From positions 1 to 13,721 of the forward strand of contig CALFVM010000249.1 in NCBI GenBank assembly GCA_937928665.1: 13,721 nt of DNA, read 5' to 3'. The stretch comes from an uncultured Candidatus Methylacidiphilales bacterium. Lineage in GTDB: Bacteria > Verrucomicrobiota > Verrucomicrobiia > Methylacidiphilales > CALFVM01. How positions within the stretch are numbered: the stretch's first letter is position 1; the number at the start of each line of letters is the position of its first letter. Made by a program: the position numbers and the translations under genes. Under the pieces are notes generated by a model that saw nothing but the letters and a program-made list of their open reading frames with translations, did not search any database and had not been told where the DNA came from. Shown in pieces: positions 1 through 6,069 of the stretch.

Positions 1-882
1 CTGCACCATGGCCGCCAGATCCCGGTGGCTGGCACTGACCAACCAGAAATCCACCGCCTCCGGCTTGTGACTGCCAACCGGCGTCACGCTGCGCTCCTGC
101 AATACCCGCAGCAGTTTGACCTGAATGGCCGGCTGGAGATCGCCAATTTCATCCAGAAAAAGAGTCCCTCGCGCCGCTTGCTCAAACCGTCCGATCCTCC
201 GGATTTGCGCTCCCGTAAAGGCGCCGCGCTCGTGCCCGAAAAGTTCGCTCTCGAGGAGCTCTTCCGGAATCGCCATGCAGTTGACTGCCAGGAACGGTTC
301 ATTTCGCCGGTCGCTATGCTGGAAAATCGCCCGTGCCACCAGTTCCTTTCCCGTCCCCGTGGCACCCTGGATCAGGACCGTGGCCGGCGTCTTGGCCACC
401 CGGCCAATAAACTTGCACACCTCCAGCATCGCCGGGGATTTCCCCACCAGCGAAGGCTTGCGCGTTCCAACCAAGGGACCGTCTCCCAGTCGAACGGTCT
501 GCGACGCCAATCTCCCCGTCTGAATGGCTTTGGCCGCCAGATGCAGAATGGCCTCGGGCTTGAACGGCTTTTCCACGAAATCAAAGGCCCCCGCCTCAAT
601 CCCTTCGATCGCCAAATCCGCCGTCGCCTGCCCGGTCATCAGGATAATCGGTGTCCGATCCCCCGCTTCCCGCAGCCGCTTCACCAGATCAATCCCCGTC
701 ATCTTCGGCATGTGCACGTCGGTCACGATCAGGTCCACCTTCATATTCCGTAACGCCACCAACGCGCTCGGCGCATCTGCAAAGGGAACGGCATGATACC
801 CGTTGAACGAAAAAATCTCCCGCAATGTCCGCACCATGGCGGGTTCATCGTCAATGATCACCACAACCCCAGCCGATGCCAT
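1..882 (-). CDS. NtrC-family sigma-54-dependent response regulator (partial, C terminus beyond left edge)
   Basis: The minus-strand frame is open from ATG at 882 to the window edge: 294 codons, with the C terminus missing. Residues 1-120 are a receiver domain with acidic pair D11/D12, phospho-acceptor D55, T83 and K105. A linker leads to an AAA+ sigma-54 interaction domain from about residue 145. It has Walker A GATGTGKE (173-180), the sigma-54 contact loop GAFTGA (220-225) and Walker B TLFLDEIGD (240-248). The rest of the AAA+ domain and the expected Fis-type helix-turn-helix lie outside the window. The start is fixed because an in-frame TAG lies four codons upstream and the next ATG (codon 16) would delete D11/D12. 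No good Shine-Dalgarno sequence precedes it. The family is phosphorylated by a sensor kinase and opens sigma-54 promoters. No kinase gene is visible here, so its signal is unknown. Identity as an NtrC-type activator is near certain; its regulon is not known. Confidence 0.95.
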   Translation of the reverse strand, partial: MASAGVVVIIDDEPAMVRTLREIFSFNGYHAVPFADAPSALVALRNMKVDLIVTDVHMPKMTGIDLVKRLREAGDRTPIILMTGQATADLAIEGIEAGAFDFVEKPFKPEAILHLAAKAIQTGRLASQTVRLGDGPLVGTRKPSLVGKSPAMLEVCKFIGRVAKTPATVLIQGATGTGKELVARAIFQHSDRRNEPFLAVNCMAIPEELLESELFGHERGAFTGAQIRRIGRFEQAARGTLFLDEIGDLQPAIQVKLLRVLQERSVTPVGSHKPEAVDFWLVSASHRDLAAMVQ

Positions 883-912
883 CCGGTTAGTCTAATCACT
901 CACCGATGCCTC

Positions 913-928
913 CACAAGGAAAATGCCA
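913..928 (-). promoter_or_regulatory. Possible sigma-54 (-24/-12) promoter for the response regulator
   Basis: On the minus strand the sequence reads TGGCAT-TTTCC-TTGTG. The known sigma-54 consensus is TGGCAC-N5-TTGCA. The GG of the -24 element is present and the 10-base spacing is right. The -12 element has TTGT instead of TTGC, which weakens the match. A start about 12 bases downstream would give a leader of about 20 nt before ATG 882. This would fit autoregulation by the encoded sigma-54 activator, which is inference. Chance matches of this quality are common. Confidence 0.25.
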
Positions 929-934
929 ATATCC

Positions 935-998
935 TTGACATAACATGTAAACCAACTTGACAGTTCTTACCTTAAACTTGGGAAGTGTTTTGACATAA
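935..998 (+). repeat. Direct repeat TTGACATAA (935-943 and 990-998) with a third TTGACA at 957-962
   Basis: The nonamer TTGACATAA occurs twice, 55 bp apart centre to centre, and a shorter TTGACA copy lies between them. All three are in the same orientation and within one intergenic gap. They could be binding sites for a regulator or -35 elements. No matching -10 boxes were found at normal spacing, so a protein-binding role seems at least as likely. Function is unknown. Confidence 0.4.
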
Positions 999-1036
999 TC
1001 ATCTGATTACCAACCGCTTACATTCCCACAAGGTCT

Positions 1037-1052
1037 TGGCATTCCCCAAGCA
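1037..1052 (+). promoter_or_regulatory. Weak sigma-54-like match upstream of the transglutaminase-like gene
   Basis: TGGCAT-TCCCC-AAGCA has GG and GC dinucleotides at exactly the -24/-12 spacing but AA instead of TT before the GC. Transcription would start near 1063, which would leave the AGGAAGG ribosome site (1058-1064) largely outside the message. This argues against it being the functional promoter. It is listed because it sits opposite a similar match serving the divergent sigma-54 activator gene. Confidence 0.15.
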
Positions 1053-1057
1053 CCTGC

Positions 1058-1064
1058 AGGAAGG
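1058..1064 (+). promoter_or_regulatory. Ribosome binding site AGGAAGG that bears on the start choice
   Basis: AGGAAGG directly abuts the GTG at 1065, which is too close for initiation there. It is 9 nt from a GTG at 1074 and 12 nt from the ATG at 1077. It therefore favours initiation at 1074 or 1077 for the following gene, shortening the protein by three or four residues. Confidence 0.5.
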
Positions 1065-1607
1065 GTGAGCCGCGTGATGATCTTTCTCTTGGCAGGCAGC
1101 CTTCTCGGCTCCTCCGCACAGGCCCTGTGGGTGCCGGTGAACGTCACGCCTTACGATCATCAGATGCAGCCCGTCCACAAGTTTCTCGTCTCCGCCGCCT
1201 ACCAACCAGTGCCCCAAGTGAACCTTGCGGAAATCGCAGCCCGGATGCGGCCCATTCACCGGATGCCCTATCGCTTTCAGGATACCTGGCCGACCCCTGA
1301 TCAGGTTCGGACGGCTGGACGCGCCGATTGCAAAGGAAAAGCCGTTCTTTTGCTCGATGAATTGCGCCGGGCAGGAATCCATGGGATGATCTTGGTCATT
1401 GGCGTGCGAACGCCTGTTTCCCGCGAAACCCACGCCTGGCTCGAACTGACCGCCGATGGTCAGGACCTTATTCTCGACCCGACCTACTCCTCCCGCCCGT
1501 TCGTTCGGGAAGCCGTTTCCAGCCGCCACTACCAACGGCACTTCGCCTACGCTGGCAGCCAAAAATGGTCCGCCATTTCTCCCGGCTGGCTGGTCGCAAG
1601 CCGTTAA
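1065..1607 (+). CDS. Secreted transglutaminase-fold (cysteine protease-like) protein
   Basis: The frame encodes up to 180 residues. A hydrophobic leader with a small-residue cleavage site (GSLLGSSAQA, residues 11-20) predicts export. The catalytic triad of the transglutaminase-core fold is visible: Cys89 in GRADCKGKA, His123 in ETHAWLEL and Asp138 in LILDPTYS. The Cys precedes a helix (LLLDELRRAG), as in the family. Such proteins are usually peptidases or amidases rather than true cross-linking enzymes; the substrate here is unknown. The maximal open start GTG 1065 is reported, but the ribosome site favours GTG 1074 or ATG 1077. The longer form keeps an Arg at residue 3 as the signal-peptide charge. 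It is short and has no extra domains. It stands alone, diverging from the sigma-54 activator and meeting the next gene stop to stop. The fold call is strong; the reaction is not determined. Confidence 0.85.
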   Translation: MSRVMIFLLAGSLLGSSAQALWVPVNVTPYDHQMQPVHKFLVSAAYQPVPQVNLAEIAARMRPIHRMPYRFQDTWPTPDQVRTAGRADCKGKAVLLLDELRRAGIHGMILVIGVRTPVSRETHAWLELTADGQDLILDPTYSSRPFVREAVSSRHYQRHFAYAGSQKWSAISPGWLVASR

Positions 1608-2609
1608 TCAAAGGCGGACAAGCAGCCCAAGGTCGGCCAGCCTCCCGCAGACACGGGCGAGGTCGAGGGTGGAAAGGTTGAGCCGGGACCACACCGCATG
1701 GAGCGGCAGGGGCTCGCGCTCGATCAATTGGAGAACCTGCAGCCCGGAGTCATGGACCACCGACGGGTCAACCTGGTCGCTTGTTCGAGCGATCAAGCCC
1801 TCCATCCGCCGGAAATCCTCCGGCAATTGTTCCACCTCATCCCGCTCCACCGCCGACTCCAGGAGCAAGGCGCCCAGCGATTGATCGACCCGGCTCTCTG
1901 CCGCCAGATCCCACGGTGCCTCCTCGCCTTTGATGAAATTGAAAGCACCCTCCATTGCCGGTTCCAAAAGGAGCTGCTTGAACGCCTGCAAACCCATGAG
2001 GTGCCGGAACTGGGCGTGCGTCACCATGCCATCCCGAATGAAAAGCGTGCCCAGTTCCTCCTTGCCCGCACCGAAGAGCTTGAGGCGACCGGGAACCCGG
2101 CTGGCATCAATGGTTTGCAGGACGGCCAGGAGATCAAAGCTCGGGAGCTTCCCGCTCAGGTCGACACAGAAACTGTTGTACACCGTGTTCGACGTGGTGT
2201 GGGCCAACCGCTCCGCCAACAAATACGAGAGAAACAGCCCCAGACCAGGCAAGGTTTCCACCAAATCGAGGAACACGGCTGCCTCGATCCGGCGATAGTG
2301 AACATCGCCCACTGCCCGAACGGTGGCCGACCGGGGCTGGCGGTTGAGCACCCCCATTTCCCCCAAAATATCCCCCTTGCCCAGATAGGCCAGCGGTGCT
2401 GGGTCGCGCACCCCCGGAGAATCAATAATGACCTCGACGGTCCCGTCATCGATCACCAGAACACAATCCGAAGCCTCCCGCTCCTGCAGGATCACCTCTC
2501 CCCCGGTCACCCATTTCCGCTCACACGCCGCATCGAAACGCGCCCGCTCCGGCCCGGTTAGCAAGTCGTAGAACTGGGTAAAATCAATCTTCCCGGGTAA
2601 ACGGGCCAT
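1608..2609 (-). CDS. Cyclic-nucleotide-binding / DUF4388 (PATAN) regulatory protein
   Basis: The protein has 333 residues, is soluble and has no signal peptide. Residues 15-140 form a cNMP-binding (CAP_ED) domain with the phosphate-binding cassette GDILGEMGVLNRQPRSATV (79-97). The key Glu84 and Arg93 are retained, so nucleotide binding is plausible. Residues 150-230 match DUF4388/PATAN: LSGKLPSFDLLAVLQTI, then GTLFIRDGMVTHAQF and MEGAFNFI. The C-terminal 100 residues end in a helical segment (about 290-333) that could be winged-helix-like but has no clear DNA-reading motif. The domain pair suggests a second-messenger-sensing adaptor rather than a classic CRP activator, which is inference. Start ATG 2609 has a perfect AGGAGG six bases upstream. 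Its TGA directly abuts the TAA of the converging transglutaminase gene. It is divergent from the arnD-like gene with about 106 bp between. Confidence 0.9.
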   Translation of the reverse strand: MARLPGKIDFTQFYDLLTGPERARFDAACERKWVTGGEVILQEREASDCVLVIDDGTVEVIIDSPGVRDPAPLAYLGKGDILGEMGVLNRQPRSATVRAVGDVHYRRIEAAVFLDLVETLPGLGLFLSYLLAERLAHTTSNTVYNSFCVDLSGKLPSFDLLAVLQTIDASRVPGRLKLFGAGKEELGTLFIRDGMVTHAQFRHLMGLQAFKQLLLEPAMEGAFNFIKGEEAPWDLAAESRVDQSLGALLLESAVERDEVEQLPEDFRRMEGLIARTSDQVDPSVVHDSGLQVLQLIEREPLPLHAVWSRLNLSTLDLARVCGRLADLGLLVRL

Positions 2610-2615
2610 TCTGAA

Positions 2616-2621
2616 CCTCCT
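2616..2621 (-). promoter_or_regulatory. Strong ribosome binding site AGGAGG for the cNMP/DUF4388 gene
   Basis: AGGAGG on the minus strand is six bases from ATG 2609 and fixes that start. It is one of the few consensus ribosome sites in the window; most genes here rely on weak sites or on stop-start overlap. Confidence 0.75.
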
Positions 2622-2715
2622 GCCTCACCCTCGCCATTTCTCCGCCCCGCACAAGCCGGAACCGTCCCGATTTCCGTGCTTGTTGCCCGGTCTCCATTTC
2701 GTAATCCTTCCCGAC

Positions 2716-3621
2716 ATGCGCACGGTCGCTCTCAAGATTGATGTCGACACCGATCGTGGCACCCGGGATGGCGTTCTCCCGCTGGCCAATATCTGCCGTC
2801 GGCACCACGCGCCCGCCACCTTCTTCTTCTCGCTCGGCCCCGATCATACGGGTCGCGCCATTCGCCGCGTCTTCCGGCCCGGTTTCTTCTCCAAGGTCGC
2901 CCGGACCCATGTCGCTGGCAACTACGGATGGAAAACTCTGCTCTACGGCACTCTCCTTCCCGGGCCCCATATCGGACGACGCCACGCCGCCATCATGCGT
3001 CGCGTCGCCGATCTCGGTTTCGAAACCGGTATCCACTGCCACGACCATTTCACCTGGCAGGACTACGTCCACTCCATGAGCCCCGACCAGGTCCGGCACC
3101 AGCTCGACCTCGCCGCTTCCACCTACCATGACATCTTCGGCGTTCCCGCCCGCTGCGCTGCCGCCCCCGGTTGGCAAGCTTGTCCCGCCAGCCTCGCTGC
3201 CTATGACACTCTCGGCCTGGATTACGCCAGCGACACTCGTGGGCTCGGCCCTTTCCTCCCAAAGATCGGCACAGCCACCTTCCGCACCCCGCAGATTCCC
3301 ACCGACCTGCCCACCCTTGACGAACGCCTCGGCCTGCCCGGCCGCACCCTTGAGGCCATCACCGCAGAGATCGTCCACCTCGCCTCGCAGCCGGGCTTCC
3401 ATGTCCTGACCGCTCACGCCGAGTTAGAAGGCCTTCGCTACGCCCCCTGGTTTGACACCCTGCTCCGGGCCTTCAACCAGGCCGGGATCGAGATTGTGCC
3501 CCTTCACGATGGGTTGAGCACCGAATTGCCCACCGTGAATCTCATCCAAGGCGAAGTCGAAGGCCGGAGTGGCCAAGTGGCTGTCCGGGCAATCGGCACT
3601 TTTACAAGAATCCCCGCATGA
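2716..3621 (+). CDS. arnD: ArnD-like polysaccharide deacetylase family deformylase
   Basis: The protein has 301 residues from ATG 2716; E. coli ArnD has about 296. It lines up with ArnD over nearly its whole length. It has the N-terminal ALKIDVDTDRGTRDGV (E. coli has GLRIDVDTFRGTREGV), FFFSLGPDHTGR, YGWKTLLYGT, CAAAPGW, TPQIPTDLPTLDE and LTAHAELEG. Asp9/Asp11 and the His107/His111 pair in GIHCHDHF fit the NodB-fold metal site. In Enterobacteria ArnD removes the formyl group from undecaprenyl-phosphate-4-formamido-4-deoxy-L-arabinose before lipid A decoration. No arnA, B, C, T, E or F is in the window, so the sugar could differ. An upstream in-frame TTG at 2680 exists, but ATG 2716 fits the family N terminus better. 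Neither start has a clear ribosome site. The stop overlaps the start of the MscS gene by ATGA. Confidence 0.88.
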   Translation: MRTVALKIDVDTDRGTRDGVLPLANICRRHHAPATFFFSLGPDHTGRAIRRVFRPGFFSKVARTHVAGNYGWKTLLYGTLLPGPHIGRRHAAIMRRVADLGFETGIHCHDHFTWQDYVHSMSPDQVRHQLDLAASTYHDIFGVPARCAAAPGWQACPASLAAYDTLGLDYASDTRGLGPFLPKIGTATFRTPQIPTDLPTLDERLGLPGRTLEAITAEIVHLASQPGFHVLTAHAELEGLRYAPWFDTLLRAFNQAGIEIVPLHDGLSTELPTVNLIQGEVEGRSGQVAVRAIGTFTRIPA

Positions 3622-5207
3622 TTCGATCCATCCGGACCACCACCGTCCTGGTGCTTGCCCTTCTCACCGCCCCTCTCCCGGCTTTCCCCCAGGACCCTCC
3701 CAAGCCGGAACCCGCCACCCTAATCTGGGCCGGGACCGAGATTGTCACCTTTCGCGCCACCATGGGCGGCCATCCCCCGGCGGTCCGTCGAGATACCGCC
3801 CGGGAAACGCTCCGTCGGGTCCTGGCCGACCACGAACTGCTGGAGGTCGCCGTTGAAACCGATGAAGATCGGGCCCGTGTAACCATCGCGGGCGTCTGGC
3901 TGCTCACCCTCCTTCCAGGCGATTTACTCCCGGACCAAGACCTTTCCGATGCAGCCCAAAGTGTGGCCAACAACGTGCGCGGGGCCATTCGGGCCGATCG
4001 CGAACAAGAACAACCCGGCTACCTGCTCCGGGGTTGGCTCCAGATCGCCCTGGCCTGCTTATTACTCGCCCTCCTCCTCAGTGCCCTGGCTTGGGCCCGC
4101 GGCACGCTCACCCGCCGGGTTTCCCGAATCGCGGCCCGAAGAATTGAGCAACTTGCCGCCAAGGGGCTACCCGTCATTGCCACCCGACACCTGCTTGAGT
4201 TCATCCGCGCTGTCATTCTTCTCATCTCCGCCTTTATCGCCCTCATTGCCATCTATTTGGCGGTTGGCTTCTGCCTTCGCGTCTTCCCCACCACCCGCTG
4301 GTTCGGCGTTCAGATGCGGGACATCCGGAATGAAACCCTGGCCGATTTGGGCCAAGCTGTCCTGACGGCCCTGCCCGGCCTCTTGGCAGTCGCCATCATT
4401 TTTCTGACGGCCCGCTTGATCAACCAGAGCCTCGCCCTCTACTTCAAACGGGTCGAGGTCGGCGCAGTCCGCAACCCGTGGATCGATTCAGAAATCGCCG
4501 CACCCACCCGGCGCCTGGCCACTTTTCTCGTCTGGATCATTGCCTTCGGCATGTCCTACCCCTACCTTCCTGGCAGCGGCACGGAGGCATTCAAAGGTCT
4601 CGGCGTCCTCCTCGGCCTGATGGTCTCCCTCGGCGCCTCCAGCCTCGTCGGCCAAGCCGCCAGCGGCATCCTCCTCCTCTACTCCCGCGCCCTCCGCCTC
4701 GGTGAGTTCATCCGCGCCGCCAACACGGAGGGAACCGTCGTCCACCTCGGCGTCTTCACCACCCGCCTCCGCACCGTCCAGCGCGAAGAAGTCAGCATCC
4801 CCAACTCCTACCTGCTCGGCGGCTCCATTACCAATTTCTCGCGCCTCGCCAAGGACGGCGGCGTTGCCATCTTCACCCAAATCTCCATCGGCTACGACAC
4901 CCCCTGGCGTCAGGTTCACGCCCTCCTCCTCAACGCCGCCGCCAACACCCCGGACATCGAAAAAGATCCCGCCCCCTTCGTTCTTCAGACCGCCCTCGAC
5001 GACTTCTACGTCCAATACCGCCTCGTCTTCCACACCCGCTTCCCCGAACAACGCGGCCCGACCCTGACCCGACTCCACGCCAACATCCTCGACGCCTTTA
5101 ACGAAGCCGGTGTCGTCATCACCTCTCCCCACTACGTCGCTGATCCGGCCGAACCCAAGCTCGTCCCTAAAGCCGATTGGTGGAAACCTCCCGCAGCCCC
5201 GCACTGA
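3618..5207 (+). CDS. MscS-family mechanosensitive ion channel with extracytoplasmic N-terminal domain
   Basis: The protein has 529 residues. A signal peptide (1-24, ending PAFPQ) precedes an extracytoplasmic region (25-135). Membrane segments follow at about 139-160, 192-218, 245-265 and 300-316. The pore helix region at about 325-355 (GLGVLLGLMVSLGASSLVGQ, rich in Gly/Ala/Ser) and the following RALRLGEFI are the MscS signature. Residues 365-510 form the cytoplasmic beta and alpha/beta vestibule, including VSIPNSYLLGGSITNFSR. It is longer than E. coli MscS (286 residues), as is common for the family. The family releases solutes on membrane tension. It starts inside the arnD-like stop (ATGA at 3618-3621), so the two are translationally coupled and may act on the same envelope process; this link is inference. 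It converges on the OppD gene with 19 bp between stops and no visible intrinsic terminator. Confidence 0.93.
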   Translation: MIRSIRTTTVLVLALLTAPLPAFPQDPPKPEPATLIWAGTEIVTFRATMGGHPPAVRRDTARETLRRVLADHELLEVAVETDEDRARVTIAGVWLLTLLPGDLLPDQDLSDAAQSVANNVRGAIRADREQEQPGYLLRGWLQIALACLLLALLLSALAWARGTLTRRVSRIAARRIEQLAAKGLPVIATRHLLEFIRAVILLISAFIALIAIYLAVGFCLRVFPTTRWFGVQMRDIRNETLADLGQAVLTALPGLLAVAIIFLTARLINQSLALYFKRVEVGAVRNPWIDSEIAAPTRRLATFLVWIIAFGMSYPYLPGSGTEAFKGLGVLLGLMVSLGASSLVGQAASGILLLYSRALRLGEFIRAANTEGTVVHLGVFTTRLRTVQREEVSIPNSYLLGGSITNFSRLAKDGGVAIFTQISIGYDTPWRQVHALLLNAAANTPDIEKDPAPFVLQTALDDFYVQYRLVFHTRFPEQRGPTLTRLHANILDAFNEAGVVITSPHYVADPAEPKLVPKADWWKPPAAPH

Positions 5208-5226
5208 CCCAATCATCCCCGCGCCG

Positions 5227-6069
5227 TTAACCCGCCGCGTCCAGCGCAGCGTGATCAATCGTGGTCAAGCGCGCCTGCTTGCGCCCTAACCTTGGAATAC
5301 AGGCAATCAACGCCTTGGTGTACGAATGCTCCGGCTGCCGCAACACCCGCTCGGTCGGTCCATGCTCAACAATCTTGCCCCGGAACATCACCACCACCTC
5401 ATCGGCAAACCCGTGCACGATCCCGAAGTTGTGCGTGATCATTAGAATCGCCATCCCCAGCTCCGCTTTCAGTTTCTTGAGCAAATCAATAATCTGCGCC
5501 TGAATCGTCACGTCCAGTGCCGTCGTTGGCTCGTCGGCCACTAACAACGCAGGCCGACAGGCCAGGGCCATCGCAATCATGACCCGCTGCTGCATCCCCC
5601 CACTAAGCTGGTGCGGGTAATCCTTGTGCCGCAATTCCGGGTCCCGTATCCCGACCAAGTCAAGCGCGCGGATAACCTCCTCGGTCACATCCGCAATTTC
5701 CGGACGATGCAACCGCACCGCCTCCGCAACCTGATGCCCAACCGTAAACACCGGGTTAAGCGAGCTGGAAGGCTCCTGGAAAATATAGGCGATCTTCGCC
5801 CCACGAATCCGCCTCAGCTCCGCTTCCGATTGCCTCAGCAGATCAACCCCCCGGAATAAAATCTCACCCGACAATTTCGTCACCGGCGGCGGAGGCAACA
5901 GCCGCGTTAAAGCCAGTGCGGTCACACTCTTCCCCGAGCCGCTCTCCCCCACAATCGCCACCGTCTTGCCCTCCCCCACCGAAAAGGAAACCCCACGAAC
6001 CGCCTCGGTTGTCGAGGCACCGTGGAAGGTGATGGCAAGATTGCGGACATCAAGCAAAGGCGTGTTCAT
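5227..6069 (-). CDS. oppD: Oligopeptide ABC importer ATPase, OppD/DppD type, short C terminus
   Basis: The protein has 280 residues. Walker A is GESGSGKS (41-48), Q-loop Gln98 sits in FQEPSSSLNP, the signature is LSGGMQQR (155-162), Walker B with Asp179/Glu180 is in LLVADEPTTALD, and the switch His213 is in ITHNF. The specific features FQEPSSSLNP and YPHQLSGGMQQR place it with OppD/DppD. These proteins are usually about 320-340 residues with a C-terminal oligo_HPY region that often carries cysteines for an Fe-S cluster. Here the chain ends soon after ALIACIPRLGRKQARLTTI, and the DNA downstream does not continue that domain in any frame, so the short form looks natural rather than frameshifted. 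Its ATG lies in the permease stop (ATGA, 6066-6069). No OppF follows, so it must homodimerise or pair with an ATPase encoded elsewhere. Confidence 0.9.
   Translation of the reverse strand: MNTPLLDVRNLAITFHGASTTEAVRGVSFSVGEGKTVAIVGESGSGKSVTALALTRLLPPPPVTKLSGEILFRGVDLLRQSEAELRRIRGAKIAYIFQEPSSSLNPVFTVGHQVAEAVRLHRPEIADVTEEVIRALDLVGIRDPELRHKDYPHQLSGGMQQRVMIAMALACRPALLVADEPTTALDVTIQAQIIDLLKKLKAELGMAILMITHNFGIVHGFADEVVVMFRGKIVEHGPTERVLRQPEHSYTKALIACIPRLGRKQARLTTIDHAALDAAG

Larger units (their letters stand above)
883..1064. promoter_or_regulatory. Divergent regulatory gap between response regulator and transglutaminase-like gene
   Basis: This is the longest gene-free stretch, 182 bp, and it is visibly AT-richer than its surroundings between about 895 and 1035. 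It separates divergent genes, so it should hold promoters for both. It contains three copies of TTGACA (935, 957, 990), two of them extended to TTGACATAA, an imperfect dyad around ACATGT (943-948), and two sigma-54-like matches listed separately. None of the three TTGACA copies has a convincing TATAAT-like partner at 16-18 bp spacing, so I do not assign a sigma-70 promoter. Only very short open frames occur here. Confidence 0.5.

Noticed and set aside
25..753. Plus-strand open frame of 242 codons at the left edge
   Set aside because: It lies antisense to the clearly conserved response regulator, and its translation is Arg/Pro/His-rich with no family features.
935..1023. Classical sigma-70 promoters using the three TTGACA copies
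   Set aside because: No acceptable TATAAT-like sequence lies 16-18 bp downstream of any copy; the nearest candidate, TTACAT at 1018, is 22 bp away.
999..1562. Minus-strand open frame of 187 codons
   Set aside because: Antisense to the transglutaminase-like gene, whose catalytic triad and signal peptide are plain; the antisense product shows no recognisable motif.
1698..2561. Plus-strand open frame of 287 codons
   Set aside because: Antisense to the cNMP/DUF4388 gene. Long antisense frames are expected in GC-rich DNA with strong third-position bias.
2584..3417. Minus-strand open frame of 277 codons
   Set aside because: Antisense to the arnD-like gene; a low-complexity Gly/Glu/Val-rich product with no domain features.
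5208..5226. Bidirectional terminator between the MscS and OppD genes
   Set aside because: The 19 bp gap has no stable dyad followed by a T-run on either strand.
4488..5258. Minus-strand open frame of 256 codons overlapping the 3-prime end of the OppD gene
   Set aside because: Antisense to the MscS pore and vestibule coding region; Gly/Glu/Asp/Val-rich shadow product. It was also checked as a possible continuation of the OppD C terminus and does not resemble it.
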